From HGM12587 sp945786935 (lineage in GTDB: Bacteria > Bacillota > Clostridia > Lachnospirales > Lachnospiraceae): a stretch of 64,000 nucleotides of DNA. How positions within the stretch are numbered: position 1 is the stretch's first letter; every line of letters begins with the position of its first letter. A program made the translations under genes and the position numbers. The stretch lies in assembly GCA_945786935.1 (NCBI GenBank), contig CALZFY010000002.1, positions 13,886 through 77,885 on the forward strand, given 5' to 3'. The notes under the pieces were generated by a model that was not told the DNA's origin, ran no database searches, and saw only the letters and a list, made by a program, of their open reading frames with translations. This document shows positions 50,168-58,006 of this stretch, one piece after another.

Positions 50168-50584
50168 ATGGCAGATGAAAGAGCATTTCGATTAAAGATC
50201 ATTTCCCCGGACAGAGTATTCTATGAAGGGGAGGCAATCATGCTGGAGCTCAATACCACAGAAGGTCAGGTGGGTATTTATAAAAACCACGTACCCACCA
50301 CCTATATTGTAGCTCCAGGAGTTATGACCATTACCGAAGAAGGCGGCAAAAAGGAAGCTGCCCTCCATTCCGGATTTATCCAGATTTTGCAGGAAGAGAT
50401 CACAGTCCTTGCAGAAACAGTGGAATGGCCGGAGGAAATTGACGAAAACCGTGCGAAGGAAGCACAGATCCGTGCAGAGCGTCTGTTGGCCATGTCGGAT
50501 CCGAATATCAATGTTCAGAGAGCAGAGATGGCACTGCACCGTGCACTGACCCGTCAGGTTGTAAAACAGCATAAAAAATATTAA
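50168..50584 (+). CDS. atpC: ATP synthase F1 subunit epsilon
   Basis: 138 residues. N-terminal beta sandwich (LKIISPDRVFYEGEAIMLELNTTEGQVGIYKNHVPTTY) and a C-terminal helical hairpin (RAKEAQIRAERLL...RAEMALHRALTR) that can inhibit ATP hydrolysis. The ATG at 50168 follows AGAGGTGG; the GTG at 50159 is less likely. It is the last gene of the operon. Confidence 0.94.
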   Translation: MADERAFRLKIISPDRVFYEGEAIMLELNTTEGQVGIYKNHVPTTYIVAPGVMTITEEGGKKEAALHSGFIQILQEEITVLAETVEWPEEIDENRAKEAQIRAERLLAMSDPNINVQRAEMALHRALTRQVVKQHKKY

Positions 50585-50592
50585 AAAGATCA

Positions 50593-50659
50593 GAGGGACA
50601 GGAAGCATGGTTCACTTAGAAAGCGAATTATGCCACCTGTCCCTCCTTTGTATTCGCTT
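50593..50659 (+). other. Hairpin with pseudoknot potential after atpC
   Basis: GAGGGACAGGAAGCAT (50593-50608) pairs with ATGCCACCTGTCCCTC (50630-50645) with two mismatches. AAGCGAAT in its loop (50621-50628) is complementary to ATTCGCTT downstream (50652-50659). This is the layout of an H-type pseudoknot. The outer stem can act as the operon end, but there is no U-tract. Confidence 0.55.
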
Positions 50660-50723
50660 GATTTATTCGACACAATCCTTCTAAATTTACATATAGTAAT
50701 AAAAAAGGAATGGAAAAGGTTTT

Positions 50724-51104
50724 ATGTATTATCAGAAAATATATCTGCCCTTTGACGGAATGTACCCGGAAAAAGACTCCGGTTTGTTTGTATTTCCAAG
50801 AAATCAGGAAGAACATGAGAGAGATAAAAAAAGAATCAGAAATATGTATCCCAAAGATGCCAAAAGGCTGGCACCTTATGTAGAGGAAGCCTGCGACCGC
50901 CTGGAATATGAAGGCGGGATCCTCTATGACGAATACCCTGATCAGCTGACCCTAAGGCTTCTTTGCAAGGATATCTGTAAACAGGTACAGACGGAAGATG
51001 ATGCAGAGGATGTGCTTATGGATATCTGTCAGGTTTTGCTCTATCATGAAATGTACCTTCGCAGATGTAGAAGAAGAGAGCGTAGGAATCGGAGATTTTT
51101 TTGA
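50724..51104 (+). CDS. Small cytoplasmic protein of unknown function
   Basis: 126 residues, no signal peptide or membrane segment. The first part is aromatic (MYYQKIYLPFDGMYPEKDSG), followed by acidic helices with two cysteines near the middle (EEACDRLEYEGG, LLCKDICKQVQTEDDAEDVLMDICQVLLYHEMY) and an Arg-rich end (RRCRRRERRNRRFF). AAAGGAATGGAAAAGG precedes the ATG. I do not recognise the family. It sits between two structured RNA-like regions. Confidence 0.65.
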   Translation: MYYQKIYLPFDGMYPEKDSGLFVFPRNQEEHERDKKRIRNMYPKDAKRLAPYVEEACDRLEYEGGILYDEYPDQLTLRLLCKDICKQVQTEDDAEDVLMDICQVLLYHEMYLRRCRRRERRNRRFF

Positions 51105-51185
51105 TGCATGATCAATGAATCACGGAACCGGTCCTCTTGTTCATCTTAAAATGTTTGGAGAAAGAGATCGTTCATTTTCCTGTGA

Positions 51186-51377
51186 TTCTTCCAAGTCACA
51201 GCCCGGTGGATGATGGCTCCCTCACGCAGCGTTAAGCGGAGGAGCCGGAGAATCCGTCTTAGGACTTCTATGCGAAACAGGCTCTCCTGTGAGCATTTAG
51301 AGGTCCTTAGACTAGTCGCAGGGGACGGAGCCTGCGAAGTGAGGGAGCCATCATCCACCGGGCGTCCCTTGAAAGAA
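51186..51377. ncRNA. Highly structured element of about 190 nt, possible new non-coding RNA or miniature mobile repeat
   Basis: A perfect 25-bp inverted repeat (51201-51225 with 51339-51363, starting GCCCGGTGGATG and ending CATCCACCGGGC) closes the structure. An outer 10-nt pair extends it (51186-51195 with 51368-51377, one mismatch). Inside is a large asymmetric bubble; its right side can form GCAGG/CCTGC. Then comes an inner stem (51257-51270 with 51298-51311, one mismatch, one G-U) capped by ACAGG/CCTGT. No long reading frame is supported. The layout of closing stem, central bubble and terminal stem recalls 6S RNA, but the perfect GC-rich stem is not typical, and no known family is recognised. 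The strand is unknown. Confidence 0.55.
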
Positions 51378-51401
51378 AAAATAAGAAGAGTCCCCGTAGG
51401 A

Positions 51402-51431
51402 TTGACACCCGACGCTATATATTGCTACAAT
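51402..51431 (+). promoter_or_regulatory. Promoter of the methyltransferase gene
   Basis: TTGACA, 18-bp spacer, TACAAT, 31 bp before the ATG at 51463. Confidence 0.75.
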
Positions 51432-51462
51432 AAAGTGAATTATTAGCATAAGGTTGAAAAAT

Positions 51463-52623
51463 ATGGAAAGATTAAAAAATATACTGGATGAGCAGTTAAA
51501 CAAAGAGCTTAGCCGCATCATCATCAGCAATCCAAGGCGGATGGCACTGGATCAGAAGATCACAATCCGTCCGGTACTGTTAAAGGACAAGCTGAATTTT
51601 CAGGTAACAAGGTATCGTGGAAAACAGGTATTCCATGAAAATATGGAAAAAGAAGCACTGATATCCTACATTACAGAGGAAATGGAACATTCCTTCGGAC
51701 AGCTTGAGCTGGAGAGTCAGACAAAGTCTGTCCATGTGCTGGTAAGTAAGAAGGGAACCATCACCATCAAACAGAAGGCACAGAAAAAAGAGATGAAGCC
51801 TCAGGAGTTGTCCCATAACCGGAAAAAACGATACATTCTGGAAGAAGGAGAAGCGATTCCCTTTCTGGTGGATCTTGGGGTATTTACCAAAGAAGGAAAG
51901 ATCGTGCATTCCAGATATGACAAATTCCGCCAGATCAATCGCTTCCTGGAATTTATTGAGGACATTGCGGAAAGTCTTCCCAAAGGTAGAGAGCTTACCA
52001 TTGTGGATTTTGGATGCGGGAAATCCTATCTTACCTTTGCCATGTACCATTATCTGAAGGTGATGAAGGATTTTGATATTCGTGTCATTGGTCTGGATTT
52101 AAAGGAAGACGTCATCGCCTATTGTAATGAATTAAAAGAAAGATATGGCTATGAAAAAATGTCCTTTACTACCGGTGACATCAAAGACTATACCGGTGTG
52201 AATGAAGTGGATATGGTGGTAACGCTCCATGCCTGTGATACAGCCACAGATTATGCTCTGGAAAAAGCCGTAAAATGGGGTGCAAAAGTCATCCTGTCTG
52301 TACTGTGCTGTCAGCATGAGTTGAATTACCAGATTAAAAACGAAGAACTTTCTCCGGTGCTGAAATATGGTATTTTAAAAGAGCGAATTGCGGCGCTGGT
52401 GACAGACGGACTTCGTGCAGAGCTTTTAGAACAAAACGGCTATGATACCCAGGTGCTGGAATTTATTGATATGGAACATACTCCAAAGAATCTGTTGATC
52501 CGTGGGGTGAAAAATGAAAAAGCACCAAAAGCAGATTATTCAAAATATGAAGCATGCTGTAAGACACTTGAGGTGTCTCCAACACTTGGAACATTATTGA
52601 AAATAGACAGAGGCTTGATTTGA
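51463..52623 (+). CDS. SAM-dependent methyltransferase, Methyltransf_32/RRNAD1-like
   Basis: 386 residues. The SAM-binding core begins at about residue 180: IVDFGCGKSYLTFAMYHYL (motif I), VIGLDLKEDVIAYCN (motif II), TTGDIKDY, and VTLHACDTATDYAL, which is the HACDTATD signature of the PF13679 family, followed by LSVLCCQHELNYQI. The N-terminal 120 residues are a separate alpha/beta region. Related proteins include METTL25/RRNAD1 in eukaryotes; bacterial members probably act on RNA or protein, and the substrate is unknown. Start at 51463 rather than the TTG at 51454. Overlaps the next gene by 4 bp. Confidence 0.85.
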   Translation: MERLKNILDEQLNKELSRIIISNPRRMALDQKITIRPVLLKDKLNFQVTRYRGKQVFHENMEKEALISYITEEMEHSFGQLELESQTKSVHVLVSKKGTITIKQKAQKKEMKPQELSHNRKKRYILEEGEAIPFLVDLGVFTKEGKIVHSRYDKFRQINRFLEFIEDIAESLPKGRELTIVDFGCGKSYLTFAMYHYLKVMKDFDIRVIGLDLKEDVIAYCNELKERYGYEKMSFTTGDIKDYTGVNEVDMVVTLHACDTATDYALEKAVKWGAKVILSVLCCQHELNYQIKNEELSPVLKYGILKERIAALVTDGLRAELLEQNGYDTQVLEFIDMEHTPKNLLIRGVKNEKAPKADYSKYEACCKTLEVSPTLGTLLKIDRGLI

Positions 52624-55133
52624 AAAAGATTATTATTAAGATTATTACAATTGTATTTGCGTTTTTTCTCGGGATTTTCGCAACCAGCTATCTTTATAAC
52701 AAGGGAAATCTGGATATGACTGCCCATATGGCAGATGCCACATTGCCGGTGCTTATGTTTGAGCAGGATGGAGAATATGTGAATCCCTATTATGGGTATA
52801 CCGCGCAGGTGGATGCATCCTGTATGAGAAATGCCATTATGCCGTTGGATCAGGAAAGAGTTCTTACCTTTGGCTTTGAAAAATATAATGCAAAGATCAA
52901 AAAAGTCAGCTATGAGGTGCGTACTACCGACATGCAGCGCCTCATTCAGGATGGAGAAATTACTTCTCTGGAAAGCCGGGGACAATATGTCGTGGGGTCT
53001 GTCAAGGTAAAGGATCTTTTGGAAGACGGAACAGAGTATCTTCTGATCTTTCATGTGGATCTGGACAATTACGAGGATGTGCGGTATTTTGTGCGAATTA
53101 AAAACAGCTCCTATGATCTGGTGAGGGACTGTCGTTCATTTGCAGAAGATTTTCATAATGCCACGCTAAATCCCAACAATGATTATCCAATCACCCAGTA
53201 TCTGGAGACAGACATGTCAAAAAAGGTGAATTCCCTGGGATATGTGGATATACATTCAAAGTACAAGAAGGTGATCTGGGATGGGATGCCGGTGACAGAA
53301 AGTCAGGATCCATCGGTCAGTTTTCTGGAGCTGGAAAATGATGCTGTAGCCCTGAAAATGAATTATCAGGTAATTTATCAAAACGAGAACGGGGACAGCG
53401 AAAAGTATGCAGTAGAGGATTATTTCCGCATTAGAAAAACCAATGTGAGAATGTATCTTTTGGATTATGTCAGAACTACAGAGCGTATTTTTAACCAGGA
53501 GGATCATATCTTTGAGGAACAAAGTCTGAACCTTGGAATCCAGTGGGAAGATATTTCCTACATGGTCAATGAAGAAGGCAGTGTGGTTAATTTTACAGTG
53601 TCAGATGAACTGTGGAGTTATGATGTTGCCCAAAATAAACTTTCCAAAGTGTTCAGTTTTAAAAATGGAAATGACAGACGGGGACTCCATGACGAGTTTG
53701 AGATCCAGATGATCAACATGGAAGACTCGGGAAGTATGGATTTTCTTGTGAAGGGGTATATGAACCGCGGCCGTCATGAAGGTGAGATCGGAGTTGCCGT
53801 TATGAGGTATGACAGTCTGACAAAAACGGTGGAAGAGTTACTCTTTGTAGAAAGTACGGAATGCGCAGATGTGCTTGCACATACTGTGGGGGAATTGACC
53901 TATATCAGTTTTGATGATAAAATGTACCTTTCCATTTTTGGAGATATATACGCAATTGATTTGAATGCGAAAACCGTGGAGGTACTGACAGAAAATCTGA
54001 CAGAGGGTGACTATCTGATTTCCAGAGCCGGAGACATGGTTGCATGGCAGTATGGGGATGACAGGTTTTCGTCTACACAGATTACCACCATGGATATGAA
54101 GACAGGTGTTCGAAAAAATTACAGTGCAGATGAGGGGGAATATCTTCGCTGTCTGGGATTCAGTGGAAATGATTTTATTTACGGAATCTGTGCCGCAGAA
54201 AATGTGACTGAGGATTATGCTGGAAACATTTTGTTCCCCATGCACAGAGTTGAAATCGTGGACAGTAAGGGTGATGTGATCCGCGACTTTAACTATGAAC
54301 AGAAAAATAAATATGTGATTTCAGCAACTATGCAGAGCAACCGGATTGACCTGCATTGTGTATCCAGGAGTGAAGATGGAAGTTATGAGACGGCTCTTGC
54401 AGAAGCCATTACCAGCAGTGAAGAGGAAGCAGCAAGTAAAATCATACTTTCAGAAGCAAACGATGAGATTAAAAAGACGGAAATGGTATTTCACTATGAA
54501 ACAAAGGCAGAAGGCAGGCGAAAGGTGATTACCCCCAAACAGGTTGTTTTTGAAGAAAACCGAAATCTGACACTGGATCATGAGGAACATTTCTATTATC
54601 ATGCTTATGGCAGAGGAGAACTGCAGGGTGTTTACAGCCAGCTTAGAAAGGCAATCAGCACAGCATATCCACAAATGGGAGTCGTGACGGATACAAATGG
54701 TCAGATCGTGTGGGAGAGAGGAAATCGAAAGAGCAGATCTGTATTAGAACTGGCCGATGGCTGTGAACCGGTAGAAGCCTCAGGCAGTCTGAGTGCCTGC
54801 CTGAAGCTTTTGCTGGAAAAGGAAGGCGTGTACACAGATGTAGGTGTCGCTTTGGAACAGGGAGACAGTCCTTACCAGATTTTAAAGAAAAACTCTCTAA
54901 AACAGGCAGAAGACCTTACTGGATGTAATGTAAGTTCCGTGCTTTACTATGTAGGAAAGAATCAATATGTTCTTGCCATGACAGATGCAGCCAGTGCAGA
55001 ACTGATTGTAGGATATGATGCACAGAATATTTATGTACTGGAGCCTCTGACAGGAAAAGTGACAAAAGTCGGCCAGAAGGATGCGGCTGCCAAATATGAA
55101 GCCTGTGGAAATGTATTCTTCAGCTTCTTATAA
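52620..55133 (+). CDS. Large membrane-anchored extracellular protein of unknown function
   Basis: 837 residues from a TTG start that overlaps the methyltransferase stop, with AGAGG about 7 nt upstream. An N-terminal membrane helix (IITIVFAFFLGIFATSYLY) anchors it. Residues about 300-640 consist of repeated beta strands with turn motifs that recall a beta-propeller (VAVMRYDSLTKTVEELLFVE, DIYAIDLNAKTVEVLTENL, ISRAGDMVAWQYGDD, TTMDMKTGVRKNY). The last 140 residues look like a degenerate papain/C39-type fold (VLYYVGKNQYVLAMTDAASAELIVGYDAQNIYVLEP), in which the usual catalytic His after the VGKNQY-like strand is not obvious. No family is recognised with confidence. The coupling to a methyltransferase gene is unexplained. 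Confidence 0.75.
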   Translation: MKKIIIKIITIVFAFFLGIFATSYLYNKGNLDMTAHMADATLPVLMFEQDGEYVNPYYGYTAQVDASCMRNAIMPLDQERVLTFGFEKYNAKIKKVSYEVRTTDMQRLIQDGEITSLESRGQYVVGSVKVKDLLEDGTEYLLIFHVDLDNYEDVRYFVRIKNSSYDLVRDCRSFAEDFHNATLNPNNDYPITQYLETDMSKKVNSLGYVDIHSKYKKVIWDGMPVTESQDPSVSFLELENDAVALKMNYQVIYQNENGDSEKYAVEDYFRIRKTNVRMYLLDYVRTTERIFNQEDHIFEEQSLNLGIQWEDISYMVNEEGSVVNFTVSDELWSYDVAQNKLSKVFSFKNGNDRRGLHDEFEIQMINMEDSGSMDFLVKGYMNRGRHEGEIGVAVMRYDSLTKTVEELLFVESTECADVLAHTVGELTYISFDDKMYLSIFGDIYAIDLNAKTVEVLTENLTEGDYLISRAGDMVAWQYGDDRFSSTQITTMDMKTGVRKNYSADEGEYLRCLGFSGNDFIYGICAAENVTEDYAGNILFPMHRVEIVDSKGDVIRDFNYEQKNKYVISATMQSNRIDLHCVSRSEDGSYETALAEAITSSEEEAASKIILSEANDEIKKTEMVFHYETKAEGRRKVITPKQVVFEENRNLTLDHEEHFYYHAYGRGELQGVYSQLRKAISTAYPQMGVVTDTNGQIVWERGNRKSRSVLELADGCEPVEASGSLSACLKLLLEKEGVYTDVGVALEQGDSPYQILKKNSLKQAEDLTGCNVSSVLYYVGKNQYVLAMTDAASAELIVGYDAQNIYVLEPLTGKVTKVGQKDAAAKYEACGNVFFSFL

Positions 55134-55164
55134 ATATAGAATAGATAAAAAGGAGATTGATATT

Positions 55165-55422
55165 ATGACATGTGAGTACAAGACAAGAGGAGTTTGCGCA
55201 AATCTGATTAAGTTTGACCTGGACGGAGATGTGGTAACCAATGTATCATTTAACGGAGGCTGTAACGGAAACTTAAAGGCCGTGAGTAAACTGGTAAACG
55301 GTATGACGGTAGAACAGATCGAAGGGTATTTAAAGGGAAATACCTGCGGCATGAGAAATACATCCTGTGCAGATCAGCTTGCTTTGGCAGTAAGAAGTGC
55401 ATACGAAGAAGCAAATAAATAA
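55165..55422 (+). CDS. TSCPD-domain protein (TIGR03905 type)
   Basis: 85 residues. Cysteines and glycines follow the TSCPD pattern: MTCEYKTRGVC, FNGGCNGNLKAVSKLVNGM, GNTCGMRNTSCADQLALAV. The domain is also found at the C-terminus of B12-dependent ribonucleotide reductases and probably binds a metal. AAGGAG sits 8 nt before the ATG at 55165; the longer frame overlaps the previous gene. Its role as a stand-alone protein is unknown. Confidence 0.85.
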   Translation: MTCEYKTRGVCANLIKFDLDGDVVTNVSFNGGCNGNLKAVSKLVNGMTVEQIEGYLKGNTCGMRNTSCADQLALAVRSAYEEANK

Positions 55423-55444
55423 TGTGCTTTTCAAAAACATATAA

Positions 55445-55482
55445 AAAAGACCGGACACCAAAGCTTTGGTTCCGGTCTTTTT
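55445..55482. terminator. Bidirectional terminator
   Basis: AAAAGACCGGA pairs with TCCGGTCTTTTT, with ACCAAAGCTTTGGT as a palindromic apical part. It lies between the TSCPD gene and the convergent HAD gene. Confidence 0.92.
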
Positions 55483-55486
55483 CCTG

Positions 55487-56107
55487 TCAGTCAAATAATG
55501 AAAGAAGCTGAGAAAATTGACTGATTTTATAATCATAATGCTCCGGTTGTCCAAAACCGTATTCGCAAAATACAAAGGGAATCCCTGCAAAGGCAGCGGC
55601 TTCGCAGTCACCCTGGGTGTCCCCCACGTAGAGGGCGGATGTAAAGCCATTTCGTTCCATCACAAGCTTACAGTTCTCACCCTTGGACAGCCCCGTATAA
55701 CCGGGACATTCAAAGTCGGTAATATAATCTTCGATACCAAGAGATTTCATGGTAAGTTCAATGTAGCCTGCCTGACAGTTGCTTACAATACAGACTTTCA
55801 GGTGCTTGGAAAGCTCCCGAATCGTTTCTGTAACCCCTTCAAAAACATGTCCGGGTGTTTCTTCTAAAGTACGATGCTCTTCCTCACAGCACAGATCAAT
55901 GAGCACCGCCTGTTCCTCTCTGGAAAGTTCCGGAAAGATCATGGAAGCGATCACCGGCAGTGGCCGTCCAAACAGGGCTTTCAATTTGTCGGCAGTGGCA
56001 CGAAAAGCCACATCTTCTCTTTTTTCTAAAACCCGGTTCCAGGCTTTGGCCACGATCGGGGTCGTATCCCACAGGGTTCCGTCAATATCTAAAATAATAC
56101 AATCCAT
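55487..56107 (-). CDS. HAD-superfamily phosphatase, phosphoglycolate phosphatase-like
   Basis: 206 residues. Motif I IILDIDGTLWDTT, motif II CIVSNCQAG, motif III Lys in TGLSKGENCKLVM, motif IV YVGDTQGDCEAA. A small helical cap domain lies between residues 15 and 85. Members hydrolyse small phosphate esters. GAGG precedes the ATG at 56107; the longer frame lacks an SD. The substrate is unknown. Confidence 0.9.
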   Translation of the reverse strand: MDCIILDIDGTLWDTTPIVAKAWNRVLEKREDVAFRATADKLKALFGRPLPVIASMIFPELSREEQAVLIDLCCEEEHRTLEETPGHVFEGVTETIRELSKHLKVCIVSNCQAGYIELTMKSLGIEDYITDFECPGYTGLSKGENCKLVMERNGFTSALYVGDTQGDCEAAAFAGIPFVFCEYGFGQPEHYDYKISQFSQLLSLFD

Positions 56108-56249
56108 AGTTGACCTCACATTTATTTTTACATTTGGAGTATAGCTTATTACTAGCGGAGGATTCAATCCCTAAATTAAGCAATTGTTTAGAAATTTCTA
56201 AGGAATTGTGCGAAAAAATGTGATATACTAAACACAAGTGAGGACAATT

Positions 56250-56930
56250 ATGAAATATTCAAATATAGAGAAGGCAGTGTTTAAGGAACGCCCCAACCGG
56301 TTTATTGCCTACGTGGAAACTGAAAAAGGCAGGGAGATCTGTCATGTAAAAAATACGGGACGCTGTAAGGAACTTCTGGTACCGGACGCAGAGGTGTATG
56401 TGCAGAGAAATGATAATCCCACCCGAAAGACGAAGCTTGACCTGATCGGAGTCCGAAAAGGGCAATATCTCATCAATATGGATTCCCAGGCACCTAACAA
56501 AGCTGTCAAGGAATGGCTTCTAAAAGGTGAGCTCTTTTCGAAGGAAGCAAAAATTTATGCCGAAAAGACTTACGGGGGATCCCGTTTTGATTTTTATATT
56601 GAAGATGGGGAGCGAAAAGCCTTTATGGAGGTCAAAGGGGTCACCCTGGAAGAAGATGGTGTGTGCCGGTTCCCGGATGCTCCCACAGAGCGTGGTGTAA
56701 AGCATATCAGGGAACTGATAGGATGCATGGATGAGGGCTATGAAGCATACATTTTATTTGTGATCCAGATGAGTCCTGTGAAATATCTGGAGCCAAATGA
56801 TCAGACCCATCAGGCCTTTGGAGATGCCCTGCGGGAAGCGAAAGAAAAAGGTGTCCGTGTACTGGCACGAGACTGTCGTATTACAGAGGATACTATGGAG
56901 ATTATGAATGAAGTAGAGGTTAGATTGTAG
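56250..56930 (+). CDS. sfsA: DNA/RNA nuclease SfsA homologue
   Basis: 226 residues. Family signatures: RFIAYVETEKGREICHVKNTGRCKELL near the start, GSRFDFYI and AFMEVKGVTLEEDGVCRFPDAPTERGVKHIREL (the PD-(D/E)XK-like nuclease core), and FVIQM further on. Originally named a sugar fermentation stimulation protein, later shown to be a nuclease. The ATG at 56250 has GTGAGGAC upstream. mutY begins immediately after its stop. Confidence 0.93.
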   Translation: MKYSNIEKAVFKERPNRFIAYVETEKGREICHVKNTGRCKELLVPDAEVYVQRNDNPTRKTKLDLIGVRKGQYLINMDSQAPNKAVKEWLLKGELFSKEAKIYAEKTYGGSRFDFYIEDGERKAFMEVKGVTLEEDGVCRFPDAPTERGVKHIRELIGCMDEGYEAYILFVIQMSPVKYLEPNDQTHQAFGDALREAKEKGVRVLARDCRITEDTMEIMNEVEVRL

Positions 56931-57995
56931 ATGCTGGAGGAAATTGTAGTACCACTGCTGTCGTGGTATGACAGGCAGGCAAGAGTGCTGCCCTGGAGAA
57001 GTGAGCCCACACCTTATCGCGTCTGGGTTTCAGAAATCATGCTGCAGCAAACGAGAGTGGAGGCGGTAAAGCCCTATTTTGAAAGATTTATGAAGGCATT
57101 GCCTACGGTTGAAAAATTAGCTGAATGCCCCGAAGAGGAGCTTTTAAAGCTTTGGGAAGGGCTGGGCTATTATAATCGTGTGCGAAATATGCAAAAGGCG
57201 GCACAGGTTCTTGTGGAGGAAAATGAAGGAGAGATTCCGGCACGGTTTGAAGAACTTATCAGGTTACCGGGAATCGGTAAATATACCGCAGGGGCCATAT
57301 CATCCATCGCATTTGGTATCCCGGTGCCGGCTGTAGACGGAAATGTGCTCCGTGTCATTACAAGGATCACTGCAGATGACAGGGATATAATAAAAGATTC
57401 TGTAAAACAGCACATTGCAAAGCAGATTCAGGAAATCATCCCTATGAGAAGAGCAGGAGACTTCAATCAGGCGCTGATCGAGCTGGGAGCCATGGTCTGT
57501 GTGCCAAATGGACCGGCAAAATGCGAAGAATGTCCCGTCTCCCACTTGTGTGAAGCGAGAAGACGTGATATAGTCATGGAGTTTCCGAAGAAAACACCAA
57601 AGAAAGCACGCACGATTGAAAGAAAGACAGTATTACTGATCAAAGATGGTGAGAAGATCGCCATCAGAAAGCGTCCGAAGAAAGGACTTCTGGCAGGGCT
57701 CTATGAGTTTCCGAATGTGGAAGGAACACTTTCCGAGGAAGAAGCACTGGAATTTGTGCGCATCCTGGGGCTTAAGCCCTTATATATACAAAAACTGGAA
57801 GATTCCAGACACATTTTTACACATAAAGAATGGCACATGAGTGGGTTTATGGTTCGCGTGGAAGAACTGGAGGACGAAGAGGGAGCTCTCCTTTTGGTAG
57901 ACCGTGAAACCATAGAGAAAGAATATCCCATTCCATCCGCATTTTCGGCTTATACCAAATGTGTCAATGTACAGTTGGGAAATAAAAAACAATGA
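56931..57995 (+). CDS. mutY: A/G-specific adenine DNA glycosylase
   Basis: 354 residues. It removes adenine opposite 8-oxoguanine. Visible features are the catalytic Glu in SEIMLQQTRVE, the helix-hairpin-helix LPGIGKYTAGAI, the catalytic Asp in VPAVDGNVLRV, an iron-sulphur loop CVPNGPAKCEECPVSHLC, and a C-terminal NUDIX-like MutT domain (GLLAGLYEFPNVEG, HIFTHKEWHMSGF). The first cysteine spacing is C-x7-C, one longer than the classic C-x6-C. It follows sfsA with no gap, so both are translated from one message. Confidence 0.95.
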   Translation: MLEEIVVPLLSWYDRQARVLPWRSEPTPYRVWVSEIMLQQTRVEAVKPYFERFMKALPTVEKLAECPEEELLKLWEGLGYYNRVRNMQKAAQVLVEENEGEIPARFEELIRLPGIGKYTAGAISSIAFGIPVPAVDGNVLRVITRITADDRDIIKDSVKQHIAKQIQEIIPMRRAGDFNQALIELGAMVCVPNGPAKCEECPVSHLCEARRRDIVMEFPKKTPKKARTIERKTVLLIKDGEKIAIRKRPKKGLLAGLYEFPNVEGTLSEEEALEFVRILGLKPLYIQKLEDSRHIFTHKEWHMSGFMVRVEELEDEEGALLLVDRETIEKEYPIPSAFSAYTKCVNVQLGNKKQ

Positions 57996-58006
57996 GGTAA
58001 AAGGTT

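Noticed and set aside
51201..51363. Insertion sequence with 25-bp terminal inverted repeats
   Set aside because: The interior is only about 113 bp, encodes no transposase, and no flanking target duplication is visible. A non-autonomous element remains possible and is covered under the finding.
51146..51446. Small frames across the structured element (e.g. 51210-51446 plus, 51146-51358 minus)
   Set aside because: They exist only because the inverted repeat lacks stops; composition and absence of SD do not support coding.
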